Below are positions 1 through 11,061 of a stretch of 64,000 bases of DNA, one piece after another. The stretch is from Kalaharituber pfeilii (lineage: Eukaryota > Ascomycota > Pezizomycetes > Pezizales > Pezizaceae), in NCBI GenBank assembly GCA_015179045.1, contig WHUZ01000080.1, positions 124,001 to 188,000 on the forward strand, in the 5' to 3' direction. Both the position numbers and the translations under genes were made by a program. Under the pieces are notes generated by a model. It had not been told where the DNA came from. It made no database searches and was given only the letters and a program-made list of their open reading frames with translations. Position 1 is the first letter of the stretch, and each line of letters opens with the position of its first letter.

Positions 1-320
1 GGTCCGCACGGAATGTTTGTGGTCACTGCATCAAAAATGTTCCACACTCTGCCAGCCCTATGTAACAATACAATACAGTCGAACCTGGCATATTGAATAA
101 GGCCGGGACCGGAGTGTTTTATCCACTAAGACATACAGTGCCATACAGAAAGTATTCGGCACTAGGAAGTATAGGGATAAGTGTGCTATGCAATATGCAG
201 ATCCAGTCTGTATTCGACATAGGCTTACAACGGTCAATGTGCGTATGCGATCGAGTCGATACTCCTCCTAATACTGAACCTCATGTGCTACATCTGAACT
301 ATTATAGAGTATCAATCAAG

Positions 321-866
321 ATGCCACTGCGAAAGATTCAGGAACTTTGAGACTTCGAAAAGGGACAGATCGTTGCTTTATTTGACTATGGCAAAAAAAT
401 CAGTGAGATTGCCAGCTAGATATAGGCACAATCGAGGTGATTGAAGAAAACCGAGTGAACACTAAAGTCTATATTACTATACTTAAGGAAAAGCTTTTAT
501 CTGTTATAGCACATGTTGCGGCTGCAGGCGAGGATCCTATTTTCTAGCAAGATAATACTCTAGTCCATACAACTAAAAGAGTCCAAAAATCCTATGAAGA
601 GCACTCTATAGAGGTTGCTAAACATCCTGCTTATTCTCGAGACCTCAATCCAATTGAGTACGTATGGGTACATCTTAAATGTCAATTAAATAGACATTTT
701 CCGGAGATTGCTTAAATATCAGGAGGGCCTGAGACAGTGAAAAGAGTACTTGGAGTTGTTGAGTGTTGGAATACTATACCATCAGAACTCTTTGAAAGTC
801 TATATAAGACTATGCCAAAGAGAGTCGCTGCAGTTCATAAAGCACAGGGTTGATATACAAAATATT
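321..866 (+). pseudogene. Tc1-like transposase, broken
   Basis: Conceptual translation gives MPLRKIQEL, a stop, then DFEKGQIVALFDYGKKISEI, the helix-turn-helix start of Tc1 transposases. Further on, HPAYSRDLNPIEYVW matches the block around the second and third catalytic residues of the DDE domain, and IPSELFESLYKTMPKRVAAV with a terminal WYTKY-like block is the family's C-terminus. Several stops interrupt it (for example TAG after ISEIAS and TAA after FPEIA), and the middle, including the first catalytic Asp region, is largely missing: about 180 residues' worth of DNA against roughly 340 in intact relatives. It cannot make a working enzyme. Recognised from family motifs by eye. Confidence 0.8.
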
Positions 867-893
867 AATTGTTCATGTTTTCTCTCTATGTAC

Positions 894-1250
894 ATGGAGA
901 CAATGGAGACATTAAATAGGAAAAGAGGAGTCACCGGAGTGTAGATGGTGCGGAAAAGCCATCGAGAACTTCGAACACATCATGAACAGTTGTGAGGCGT
1001 AAAAGAAGAGACTACCGAGAGGGAAGGCGGGGTTGAAGAAGCCAGAAAGGGAGGACAGAACACTGGTGGAGGTGCTGGACTGGGCGGCAGAGTAGCAGAT
1101 CTATTCATTACCTTTTTCATAACCTTTTCATTACCTTTTCATTTTCACCAATAAGTTCCTTATGCTTGTCCTTTTAGTCTTCATGTATCTAACCTCTCGC
1201 CATAGCCTGTTAGGCGGCATGCGAGTAGTGAAATAAAAAAAAAAAAAAAA
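894..1250 (+). mobile_element. LINE A 3' fragment nested in the Tc1-like element
   Basis: A 5'-truncated non-LTR retrotransposon end. It starts inside the C-terminal zinc-knuckle region (SPECRWCGKAIENF... then HIMN-C), carries a 3' UTR and tail A (CTCGCCATAGCCTGTTAGGC, then GGCATGCGAG) and ends in about 17 A. The flanks are TCTCTATGTAC (883-893) and TCTCTATATAC (1251-1261), a 10/11 target-site duplication within Tc1 sequence, so the LINE arrived after the transposon. It is nearly the same subfamily as the copy at 28749-29159. Confidence 0.85.
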
Positions 1251-1511
1251 TCTCTATATACAGTATATACTCTCATCACCCTATGTCGAATACAGACTCG
1301 ATCTGCATATTGCATAGCACACTTATCCCTATACTTCCTAGTGCCGAATACTTCTGCATGGCACTGTATATCCAATAATCGTGACCGGACCAATTGGCTC
1401 AACCGGCAATGTTGATCCAATAAGACAGGTGATCCAATATGACAGGATCCAATATGAGAGGTTCGACTGTATCTACTCCACGTTCTACCAATATTGCTTC
1501 GGCAGACCTTT

Positions 1512-1569
1512 ATTGTTTTTCAAAAGAAAAACCCCGTAACCCCGCTTGCGGCTGTCGCCATTGCAGGGC
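1512..1569 (-). mobile_element. tail B fragment (retrotransposed 3' end)
   Basis: Reads on the plus strand as A-poor/T-rich DNA followed by CCCCGTAACCCCGCTTGCGG and GCCATTGCAGGG, the complement of tail B. No convincing target duplication was found and the poly-T is degenerate, so this is an old copy. Confidence 0.45.
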
Positions 1570-2699
1570 GCTTCATTCAGCAGACTGGAAACGTAATTTA
1601 CTGGGGACTTGCGAAAATGCGCTCATTAATCCCATTGAAGCCTAGAGATATCAAGCGTTACCCCCTATACATTAAAATGTCCAGGTGTCGGGATCTTGGT
1701 TTAGAGGGGATCTTTCATTTGTCATCATCTGGGAAGTCGAAGTCGGGATGAGACTTGCTTCTACATTACATATTGAAAATGGCAGGTAGAAGGATTCTAA
1801 GACTATGCAATCACAAATTACACACTTATTGAAGTCGTGGACTTCATGTTTGTTGTCCTTTTTCGCTTTTTATCCCTGTATCGCCTCCTATGCGTACGTC
1901 CAAAATGTTTTCTGTAATTGCCGCGTTTTGCCGCGTTATGACAAGGTATAGCCTTCAGGTCAGTTGGGTAGTTAACGTAAATGAGTGTGGCTTGCATATG
2001 CCTGCAAGCAGGTTGACCTCGTGCTGCACTATACCAAGCATCCGCTACATGCGCATTCTTTCCTCTGACAAGTGACCATTGCTATTCTTACTTGGAACCA
2101 AGGACAGCTTTTATCAAGACAAGACAGCAGACATCGAAAGATAAGCTATCCACAGTAAGCATCTTAGGACCCTTATAAGTTTATTAGGTCAACTGTCCAG
2201 AGCAGATATGTTTGAAGCAGTCTTTTTTTTTTTTTAACACGTTAAAGACTCTAACACGTGCAAGGAATAGGTTTCTTAGCAATCGAGCTTCCCTAGTGCC
2301 ACAAGATACAGCCTGAAACAAGACAAGATTATAAGCTAAAGATCGTTTTCGTAGCTGAGGTTCAGCTGCAGTATCATCATGCAGATACTCTGCTGGTGGG
2401 CAAAATTCTTTTGGCTCAGCTGCGCTTGCTATCAGCCAATTAGAAACGCAGACCATTTGCTGATGCAGGTCTGCTGGCCACTACTTCCTGTTACGTCCAC
2501 CAGTAAGATAGAATGTTTAGGTAATTTTTAGTATTTTGTTTTGCACAGAACTGCGATACGGGACAGCGTAGACGCGCTTGGAAACAATAGATACATGAGC
2601 AACGATATGGAAAATAGCCATATTGACGGTAAAGTTGGCTCTTGGCACTTGCACTATGGGGCGGCAACTTGTATGAAAGGTACAAATAAATAGAAAAGG
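1570..2699. other. intergenic, no supported gene
   Basis: Only short overlapping ORFs without recognisable motifs and a 14-bp poly-T at about 2222-2236. No coding or RNA feature can be supported. Confidence 0.5.
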
Positions 2700-2763
2700 G
2701 TTTTTTTTTTTTTTTTTTTTTATATCACATGACCCCGCATGCAGCTATTCGCCATGGCGGGGC
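2700..2763 (-). mobile_element. 64-bp tail B insertion with target duplication
   Basis: Poly-T of about 21, then TATATCACATGACCCCGCAT and GCCATGGCGGGG, the complement of tail B and nothing else. Flanked by perfect 12-bp repeats AAATAGAAAAGG (2688-2699 and 2764-2775). An extreme 5' truncation of a LINE B-type element. Confidence 0.85.
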
Positions 2764-2894
2764 AAATAGAAAAGGTAAGGACGGATGATAGAAAAGGAAC
2801 AAGATGAACTACATGGTGTTGAATAACCTTCATCTCGCCTGCGAGCGCGAAAACGTGTTATTCGCGAGAGGGCAGGTCCCCTATCAACTGCCCG

Positions 2895-2958
2895 GTCTCG
2901 TCATAGCCCATAGGGCGGCACACGAATGATACTATTAAAAAACAAAACATAAAAAAAA
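2895..2958 (+). mobile_element. degenerate tail A copy
   Basis: GTCTCGTCATAGCCCATAGG followed by GCGGCACACGAATGATA and an A-rich, interrupted tail. Mutations in the hairpin stem (CTCGTC, ACACGAA) mark it as old. No clear target duplication. Confidence 0.65.
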
Positions 2959-3072
2959 CCGTTCTCTCGAGAATTCACTCCACTCGCGAGCAGACCAGAA
3001 CAAGACCCATGGCAACCATTATTATAAAGCCATTTGTATCCCTATCTTCCAATGCGGGGTATGTAAATGTAC

Positions 3073-3126
3073 ATCTCGCCATAGCCTATCAGGCGGCACG
3101 CGAGTAATATAAAAAAAAAAAAAAAA
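3073..3126 (+). mobile_element. 54-bp tail A insertion
   Basis: TCTCGCCATAGCCTATCAGG then CGGCACGCGAGTAATATA and 16 A. Flanks GTAAATGTAC (3063-3072) and GTTCATGTAC (3127-3136) agree at 8 of 10 positions. It sits at the left edge of the duplicated segment. Confidence 0.7.
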
Positions 3127-3824
3127 GTTCATGTACGGGAAGTTCCGATTGTCGCAGACTCCAAGCACTCTTCTTGATATTATGATTCATGACTATGCAT
3201 CTCAACCACTCAAATAGGCAATTTTACAAAGAGAATGGCAACTTCCTACTTTGGTTCTTAGGCAGTAGTGCATGATACTACATTTACGCTCAATCAACAG
3301 GTTCACAAATCGCAGTGCATCACGCACTATCTCGCATAGCCACCAGTACGGCACCAAGATGTCCATATCCTGGCATAACTGTTTGGATCGACACGCGCTA
3401 ATACAAATTTTTCTTTGTCGAGGGCATTTTTGTAGAGGAGCATTTCTAGGCCATACATGTAGCTGCCGTTAAGTGATCCCATCTTGCATTTAATCTCACA
3501 TTCTATATAATAAATTTTAGATGCTATGATAGAATTTTGATTCAGAACTGATCAAGAGCCTTGTGTGGTCTATCCAGCCAGTTGTACAGCATATCATCAG
3601 AGACATGCTTGAGAAACATACTAGAACAAAATGTTCCCATGAAACAACATTACTACTCGCAAAATAGAAAGCCGTAGGTACCTAGAGAACTCCTCGAAAC
3701 GTACAGATGATGTTGATAAACACTTCCAACAGGACCAATAAGTACTGGAAAGTACTGATATATCGACCTGGAGACATGTACTTGTTCGATTTCACATCAA
3801 CATGACCTGTTTTTCCTGGATAGG

Positions 3825-3863
3825 GTTTTTTTTTTTTTTTTTTTTAAATATCATTACTCGCGT
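3825..3863 (-). mobile_element. 39-bp tail A insertion, nearly only poly-A
   Basis: On the plus strand: about 21 T, AAATATCATTACTCGCG, then the target repeat. Flanked by perfect 10-bp copies of CCTGGATAGG (3815-3824, 3864-3873). Only the last 15 or so template bases before the poly-A were copied. Arm 2 of the duplication has no insertion at the equivalent place. Confidence 0.85.
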
Positions 3864-4129
3864 CCTGGATAGGCTTATAGGTAATACTTATGCAAGTGAT
3901 TCCTGCAACGGCGACTATGTATATCCTATTTCCCCACACTTACATTAGGAAGAATTTTCCATGCCTCAAAAGGTGAGAATTGTAAGCGAACTTGCCATGG
4001 ATATGTGAGCCAACAATAAGTTTAGTATGCAAGGATTCCTGTACCAAAGTATGGTCAGCTCATTAGTGTCCTGTACGTTAACAGTTCTTTTAAAGTCTTT
4101 CTAAACAAGAGAGTGACTTGCTTAAGCAT

Positions 4130-4660
4130 TAGTATGTATATATAATATACTAAGATATACTTAATTCATACATGTATGCGTAGAGGTAGTGCATGGTAAA
4201 TCTAGTAAGTATAATAAGCAAAAATCTTCTACTATATATTTACTACTATTTTCTTTATAAGTCTTCTTCGTACCTTTAAATTATATACAATATATTAGCA
4301 ATCTAATAAGCTAAATAAAAGTATCTTTATTATTACTTAAAAATTATTTAATTATTTAGACCTCCTAGCTCAAAACCTATAGATATATATTTCTTGTTTA
4401 CTAGTATTTGTTCTATAAAAATATTTTTGATGATTCTTTTACTATTGTAAAACATAGTTTGGCTATAGTTCTATAAAATATTCAATTAAATAAAAGAAAA
4501 TATAAATATCAAAGTAGAATTAGTGATCTATATAATTAATATTAGTTTTCGTAGCAAGAAATAAGAGATCTTATTAGTTCTATTGAGAAAAGAGCAGCAG
4601 GATAAGTAGAATTATGTATATAGTGTACTATAATATACCTTAGAACCATGACAACTAGGT
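4130..4660. other. very AT-rich stretch in the 5' flank of duplicated gene copy 1
   Basis: No ORF of note. Against arm 2 (about 19080-19170) many differences are transitions towards A/T on both strands, for example TGCACATTTGCTGC in arm 2 against TATATATTTACTAC here. The pattern resembles repeat-induced point mutation or simple AT drift. Direction cannot be polarised without an outgroup. Confidence 0.5.
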
Positions 4661-4847
4661 ATATATTAGAAGGTATCACAATCACGAATGCGTAGCCGCA
4701 AAGTGAGCGGTGAGACATGAGTCGTATGCAAGATAACAATAGAAAGACAAACATGCATGTGCGAGAAAAACATACAGTCATAGGGAAGAAGTTCAAACAG
4801 TAACTGCAGCATAGGATAACAGGTGTAACGTTGCGACGAAGGAAACC

Positions 4848-4855
4848 TATAAAAC
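4848..4855 (+). promoter_or_regulatory. TATA-like core promoter of membrane-protein gene copy 1
   Basis: CTATAAAA within GGAAACCTATAAAACCCTAG. The same motif and spacing are kept in copy 2 (GAAATCTATAAAACCCCTAG at 19651-19670). It lies about 140 nt before the ancestral start codon region. Confidence 0.55.
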
Positions 4856-5153
4856 CCTAGGTCCTTGAACCCGTTCTCAGGTCCGTTCTCAGATGTATTC
4901 TTGGGATTAGTACTGCTTCCCTTTTTGTCTCCCACAGAGCTATCACTTGAATTCTAATCTCTCTCGAGTAGCACTTCTCGACTTCGATGTACTCAGTTGA
5001 GTCAGTTCCTAGGCTTCGTTCCGTCAATCCCCTCAGAGACATGCGTACTATTTCTATGGTCAACCACAAGAGCATAGAGAGATTGACATAGCTCCAGCCG
5101 AGGCTACGTATAACAATGTTAAGGACCTAGACTCTGGATACCTTGGGCATGAA

Positions 5154-7940
5154 ATGAGCCTTTCTTCGTCAGAAGGTTCGTCAACATACCCTGGACTTAC
5201 CACCAAAACTGTGATTTTGCGCACATGCCCAATTATTCTCTTCAACTTTTTATGTGAATTTTTATTTGCGTATACGTTGAAAGGCTATGGAGCCAAACGA
5301 GTTCTCCACAACATGGAAAGAAAAGTATTTAATGCACTTGTTATTTTGCTTGCGGCTGCCATCAGCACTGGAATCGGCTTTCTCATTGATCAGGTTGGAT
5401 ACATGTTGCGGGGCGGGTTGTTAATGAAAGGTTTGAATACAAAGCAGGAGGTACGTGCGCTGCACCTCTTTAAGCACTTCTGAGGCCACCAATAGCCCTT
5501 TTTAAGTAGAGAGTCGCTTCATCGGGGCTGGGGCGCATTTACAGCTCGGTTGACAGCGGACTTTTAATTAGATTGCCTACATCTGGCAAGGCACTCTGGG
5601 CAGTTATGCGCTTCTTGTGTGGTCTCACTTGCGGCGGAAGTCGTATAACGTTGCCACCACGTTAGCGTTGTTGTTTTTAATAGCGAATGTGGTTGGTCGA
5701 CTCAGCGTTGCATTGTTTGGCTTCACATATGCCCTCGATTTCACCGACCAGATTGACGTTCCAGCACTACAGGTAGTACAGTGGCCAGAAGCAGGCGAGC
5801 CAATGTCAGGTGCACGTGATATTCACTCAAAAAATGTGTCAGATGGTGAGTTCCCGTTTCTGTAATGATCCTGCATTCCTTCGTTCACATCATAATATTC
5901 ATTACTATTTTATGAATTTGTACTTTTTCTGATCACTACCGTTGAGTGACCCCTTTTGGAATAGTGGAACGTCAATCTTGGGATGTACATCTACTAGTAT
6001 ATTGCAATTGCAAACATCATAACTCAGGACGGTAGCTAACAGTTATTCTGCAGCAATGCTATTAGAAATCCTGCGGACAGCTGCAACCGGAACGAGTACA
6101 TCATTGATTTTACCGAAAGAGAATAACACACGCTCAAAAGACCTGATCATCGATCTTCATAAGATGCTGAATATACCCGACTTACTCTTATCGATCGCTG
6201 GTCAGGGACTTGATAGCACTGTTTCGTATACCTATCAACTTAAGGACGAGGGCGGTGACCAGCTGAAGAAAGAGAACCGCACTATTAAAACAATATCTAA
6301 ATGCACACAATTGAACAATTCTACCGACCTTAGTGGTATGGTTATTTACGTTCGCTACCTGTCGATATTACAATATGTTAGGTTCTGGCTCGCTGACTCG
6401 CTGACTCGATATGGCTCCGTCTAGAATTCCCGTCAACATTCTACCCCATCAAAGCTGTTGCGGGTTTGCTACGAGTAACGACCTACACTACCATGTCCTT
6501 TTACACACGTAAGAAGACCAGTCTTTTCCATACGGTGGCAACAAACAAGGCCTCTTCCAACGGGATTCAGACGGACAATCATGCTGCCACCACGCCTGTG
6601 ACTATTACTGGAGCTGCAGAAGGGGATGTTCTCAAATCCAGCGACTTTCCTGCGGATAATACGATGCAAGTTGATGAAGGCGAAGACCATAATGCAGATA
6701 CAGTCACCAACGGGATTTCTACAGAGAAAGATGTTACCACAAAGCTGGTGACTGTTACCAGGACTGACGAAACGGGCATTGTTCAAGAAACGACTACCGA
6801 GAATGATGTTATCCCCATACCTGTGATTGTCACTCGTACTACAACGTTGGTTACTGAGCTTCAGAGCCCATTCGATACTTTCACTAGTACTGAAGAGTCC
6901 ACTGTTCTTGTATCCACCAAGGTTCCTACCGACAATGATGTTATCCCAACCCCAGTGAGTGTCCCTAGCATTGATCAATGGGACGTTCCCCAACCAACCA
7001 AGGTTTCTACGGAGGTTGACATTAGCACGACGCCAGTGGCTGTCACTAGCACTGACGAATGGCCTACTCCTCAATACACCAACTTACCCACTGTTTGGCG
7101 TAGGGATTTAGAAGGTGAAAATGCTGATGGTTCTACATACGATGGCACAGCACCGTTATTGGAGGGGTGGATGATGTTTCCGTATCCCCGCAATACGGTT
7201 GATTGTGGGGCTGCTTGCACAAACTTGGGTATGCGTAGCCCGCCACTCGGCGATTCCTGCGGTTGTTGATACTGACGCATACTTTCCCAGCTCTTTCCAC
7301 AGGAAACGCCACTTACGGAGTGTCGACGTTTAATGAATACGGAGTAAGGTATCAGTGTCAGATTATGGTCAACTATGAGGCTATCGCCCCTTGGACTAAA
7401 AGCGATCGAGTGGCCCCTAGTGAAGCTCTTCGCGGGACATTGTCTGGGTTCCTTGTTGGCAACAAAACCAGACGAGATATGTTTAAGCCTGACAGACAGT
7501 ACTTTACCTACCTGCAAGACAGGCTGTGGCTGCCATCACGGGAAAAGGGGACATTGGAAGAACCAATACCAACCGTTATGATTGCAGGCGCCCTCGCCCG
7601 CGCTGTAGCATTAGTAGTTCGCCGTATGGGTGATGGGCTTGAAAGGGTTGAAATCATGCCGCCCAAGACCTCAGTTGTCGCTATATTGTCAGTGCAATGG
7701 CAGCGCGTAGTGTTTATATTGGCAGGTATTGCCGGGTTTCAACTACTCGTTGCCGTGCTCGCCGGCTGGTTTGTGCGAGCGAAGTTAGAAGTAGAGTACG
7801 ACGTCGACTTGGTAAGCCGTATTTTGACAAACGAGAATTTTCAGGAAGAGGGGGAATATGGATGTCCCTGGCAAGTGGTGCAGATGTACAAAGAGACGCC
7901 AATCTATAGATTTGCCGGGGTCATCAAAAAAAATAAGTAA
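5154..7940 (+). CDS. multi-pass membrane protein with Ser/Thr-rich repeat ectodomain, copy 1
   Basis: Five exons, inferred from GT-AG sites and frame agreement with copy 2: 5154-5450, 5572-5845, 6054-6335, 6425-7228, 7303-7940 (about 764 aa). Exon 1 encodes two hydrophobic helices (PIILFNFLCEFLFAYTL and LVILLAAAISTGIGFLI), exon 2 a third (VATTLALLFLIANVVGRL). Exons 3-4 form a long outer segment whose middle (about 6580-7100) is a degenerate tandem Ser/Thr/Val-rich stalk with repeated DVI(P/T)xPVxVT blocks. Exon 5 ends in one helix (VFILAGIAGFQLLVAVLAGW) and a short cytoplasmic tail. Relative to copy 2 the 5' end has lost one base near 5013-5040, so the original ATG at 4988 runs into TAG; translation would have to begin at the in-frame ATG at 5154, dropping about 56 residues. 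It resembles uncharacterised membrane proteins of Pezizomycotina; function unknown. Confidence 0.75.
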
Positions 7941-8100
7941 GCGGAATAAATTTGTATAGTAGTTAGTTTGTGGAACTCGAGTTTACAACTTGTTTTCTCT
8001 TCAGTATCGAGTTTTCTTTTTTTTTTCCTCTTCCTCTTCGATAGTATTACTCAGACGCAGACTTGAGGGCATTACCGGGCTGTGAGATACCACCCGCCCG

Positions 8101-8446
8101 ACCGGAATGCCAGTGGGGCGGCGAGCGGGAAGAAACCACCAAGCACCTACTAGACGAATGCCGGGCATGGAAGGACAGAATATGGCCAGGGGGAATGGAA
8201 GGCTTAATGAGACCCCGAAGGAGAACATTGGTTCAATCATGAAACTGCTGGAGTGGCTGGAGGAGTAGATAGCTCTGGGTTACTCTGGGTTACTCTGTTA
8301 TTCTGTTACTCCGTTACTCATCTCTCTGTTACTCTGTGATTCTGTTATTCATTTTTCTTTCCTTCTCACTTATCTCCTATGTATCAAGAACCTCGCCATA
8401 GCCCACAGGGCGGCAAGCGAGTAAGGATAAAAAAAAAAAAAAAAAA
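8101..8446 (+). mobile_element. LINE A 3' fragment in the 3' flank of copy 1
   Basis: Flanked by perfect CACCCGCCCG (8091-8100, 8447-8456). It encodes the end of the LINE ORF (PECQWGGEREETTKHLLDEC, then AWKDRIWPGGMEG), where the second Cys of the knuckle is replaced (GG instead of CG). The 3' UTR contains a run of GTTACTCT/GTTATTCT-like units (about 8275-8350), then tail A (CTCGCCATAGCCCACAGGGC) and 17 A. Absent from arm 2 of the duplication, so it is younger than the duplication. Confidence 0.85.
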
Positions 8447-9049
8447 CACCCGCCCGCTATCTATAAAATGCCCACTTCCACCTTTGCTGACCTGCCCTGC
8501 CTTTGCTCTGCTGCACACGTTAACGTTTCTCCAATTTGTCCCTGTCCCCTGGTAGGCCAGCTTCGCCGACAACCACTTAGGTAGAAGGAAAATTGGAAGG
8601 CTCTGTAACCACGCGCCTGCACCTACAAAATGTACGATTATATAAATTGAAAACTCAGCGAGCTCAGTATTTTTATCCAATTCTTATTCCAAAAATACAT
8701 TTCTCCCTTGGGGTAAAAACGCAAGAAGTTTTCAGCTCTTCAGTCCCGTTGCCATCACGCATACCCATCACTTCTTACGAAGAATGGATTGGAATAACGG
8801 TTGTGAGGCCATTGCGCGGCATCACGTGCATCACAACTTTATTACTCGTACCCAACCTGCGGTCATGACCTCGCCGCCCATTAACTGACTATCTATCTAC
8901 ATGCTTCCTCTGCCTCTCTCACTTCTACGATATCTCGTTCTCCATTCTCCTCTTACTTCTCCGCCTCTCTCTTCTCTCTTTTACGGTCTCTTTTTCTACT
9001 CCAATTCACCTGCCCACTCTAGTATGTCTATCAGCCTGCTGTTGACCCG

Positions 9050-9560
9050 TGATCCCCATTGCCCGGAATCCCTCAGAATCCCGTTGATGTAGCTAACGAC
9101 CACTGCGGCGCAAATTTGGTGTGTCTGAGTAGGTTGAGTAGTCCGTATTGGATGCCGTCCGGTCCGGAGCTGAACGTGACTTGGGAATTGCTAGGGCTGC
9201 CCAGGTTCGCCTTCTTTCTTCTGCACGGTCTGTGCTTGTACCCCGCTCACTAGGCTAGGCGCAGTCTAATGATGACAGTGTGGACGTGCACGATTAGCAA
9301 ATCGCAGTCACGCCCACACAGTCAAGGGGGATGGCACTGGCATGAGACGACTTCACCAGTACATTGCACAGGTTCCCTCCTCCTCTCCCTTGCTGCTGTC
9401 ACTTAACCTATGAATTCGATTACATGTATCTTCTCCCCCCCCCTCCCCCCCGATTCGCTGACCACCTCTTTCCGCACCCCTGCTGCCTAGTTCCGGCGCA
9501 TCTCTAGAGCTTTTCAGCAACTCTTGCGCGTTGGGAGGCACTTGATGCCCTACAGAGCCC
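9050..9560 (-). pseudogene. decayed LINE reverse-transcriptase fragment
   Basis: On the minus strand, about 9080-9200 translates to FSSGPDGIQYGLLNLL then a WSLA-like block, recognisable as the GPDGI motif in the fingers of non-LTR reverse transcriptases. The rest up to 9560 is frameshifted and weakly coding-like. It begins where similarity between the two duplication arms ends. Confidence 0.5.
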
Positions 9561-10035
9561 TTTCACTCCCTGCTCATTCTATATACCTCGTGCCTAAAAT
9601 TACCCGGACTCTACTCCGCTTCCTCTCCTCTGCTGGTCATCCCCCTGCCCCTCCCCCTCGTGCACCCGGGTCCGAGCCCTGCTTCTCCTTGATTTAATTT
9701 TCTACCGGTGATATATTATAGTAACTGTCCGCTCGCAAGATTCAGCATCATGTTCGAGCCGAATTTCCCATCGACTGCTAATTTGCTACAGCAGTGCTCC
9801 CTCCTTCCATTTCCACGTTTTGCTTGTTCTCTGCTGCTATCTATCATTTCATCATTGCCGACTTTTGCTATTTCGGCTAGATTACTGGACTTCAGTCCCC
9901 TTCCCCTTATCTCACCGCATTAGTCAGCTCCCACCCTTCTGGATCAGTTAACATCGTCTCTCTGAGGTTCAGCAATCCGAAGGATCCATTCTCCCTCCTC
10001 TGCCCTGCTATTGCCCAGGGAGGATGTATGCAGCC
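9561..10035. other. pyrimidine-rich stretch, no supported gene
   Basis: C/T-rich on the plus strand. Minus-strand fragments such as LRETMLTDPEGWELT look protein-like and may be more of the decayed LINE, but I cannot place them in a domain. Confidence 0.35.
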
Positions 10036-10049
10036 AGAAGGGTTATCAG

Positions 10050-10722
10050 GCAGCACAAATGGTCAGGAGAGCCTGGGAAGCGAGAGCCGCCAGAGGGGAC
10101 CTGGGCGTAGCAGTGATGTGGGTGAAGGGCCACAGGGGCGTCAGGGGCAACACAGCAGACGAAAAGGCAGCTAAGATAGGTGCGTTCATGCAATACCAAG
10201 ACGAGATGATCACGGAGGCGGGCATGCGACAGCAGCCCAGATCATGAAGAGCGGAGGAGAGGAACAGGCTAGGCATGAACTACAGGCCGCTACAAAGACT
10301 GGGGCACGGAGTGAGGATGCTAGCGGGACTGCTAAGAGGCAAGGGCCTGCGGCACTGGCAACATATGTTGGGGAGGGCCAACGGACCGGAATGCAGATGG
10401 TGCGGAGAAGTGGACGAGACCACGGCCCTAGTCCTGGACAGATGCCGGGTATGGAAGGCAAGATGGTCCGGGGGAGGGACGCGCTGATCAGGCCACCGGA
10501 AAGGGGTGAAGGAGACGAGGACCCACTCAGAGAACTGATGGACTGAATGGAACGGTATAGGGAGCGGGACATTTTGACACACGGCCGGCGGAAACGGAGC
10601 GTTTCACTTTTCGTTTGTGCTTCTTTCTGTTGTTTTTTTCTTCATACTATCGCCTATGAATCTAATACATCGCCATAGCCCCCAGGGGGGCATGCGATTA
10701 ATGATATTCTTTTTTTTTAAAA
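10050..10722 (+). mobile_element. LINE A fragment: RNase H end, zinc knuckle, tail A
   Basis: Perfect 14-bp target duplication AGAAGGGTTATCAG (10036-10049, 10723-10736). The copied part starts inside RNase H (VMWVKGHRGVRGNTADEKAA, the last catalytic Asp region), passes a stop after QQPRS with a shift of frame, continues through GPECRWCGEVDETT (knuckle) and ends with tail A (CATCGCCATAGCCCCCAGGG). The poly-A has been replaced by a mixed T-then-A run. Not a functional gene. Confidence 0.85.
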
Positions 10723-10736
10723 AGAAGGGTTATCAG

Positions 10737-11061
10737 AGCTGCAATGATTTGGGAGATGCTACGCAACTACACTGTTCCCCTTCGTGCAGATTTATAATAT
10801 GCATATCCACTGAGATCGCACCAGAAACCTGGATTAGTGGACCACAACCAGGAGCTATGGTTACTGTCGTAAGGCTGCGGAGTTAGTAGCTGTTGCACCA
10901 AGTCACCTTGCCACCTACTCACGAAAAAAATCCCGAACAGGCTTCAAGCAGCGAGGGCAGCGTAAGCAGCCGCCCTCGCACGGGGGTGAGAGGCTCCGAA
11001 AAGCGGTGATACACACAGACTATACATTGACGCTACCTCATGATGAGTGATTGCCCTGACA
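10737..11061. other. intergenic, nothing recognised
   Basis: No ORF with motifs, no tail sequence. A short GC-rich self-complementary stretch near 10950-10985 (GCAGCGAGGGCAGCGTAAGC) is the only structure seen. Confidence 0.4.

Larger units (their letters stand above)
76..1469 (+). mobile_element. Tc1/mariner-type DNA transposon with long terminal inverted repeats, decayed
   Basis: The left end (CAGTCGAACCT at 76) is mirrored by AGGTTCGACTG ending at 1469, and each end is flanked by a TA dinucleotide (74-75 and 1470-1471), the Tc1/mariner target duplication. Similarity between the two ends extends about 150-180 bp inward: the segment around 130-230 reappears inverted around 1285-1375 with few mismatches. 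The interior holds a broken transposase (321-866) and a LINE fragment inserted later (894-1250). Without the LINE the element would be about 1.03 kb. Confidence 0.85.
3127..9045. repeat. segmental duplication, arm 1 (pairs with about 18075-23143)
   Basis: Collinear, diverged similarity to the second arm runs from non-coding DNA (CCTACTTTGGTTCT-like at 3244 against CCCACTTTGGTTCTCAGGC at 18290) through promoter, all exons, introns and the 3' flank up to CTATCAGCCTGCTGTTGACC (about 9027 and 23124). Both arms have since taken independent insertions (3825-3863 and 8101-8446 here; 19171-19238 and 19495-19593 in arm 2), which dates the duplication before them. Between 3550 and 3800 both arms contain a protein-like stretch (for example SNRTNKYWKVL here, NSTNKHWKALV in arm 2) with stops in both, perhaps a relic of an unidentified gene. 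Confidence 0.8.

Noticed and set aside
6469..7074. 201-codon minus-strand ORF opposite exon 4 of the membrane-protein gene
   Set aside because: Antisense shadow of the repetitive stalk; no motif, and not preserved at that length in copy 2.
10723..10736. GGGTTATCAG in the LINE target repeat matching the MITE terminal repeat
   Set aside because: Ten bases only, with no continuation of MITE sequence beyond; likely chance.
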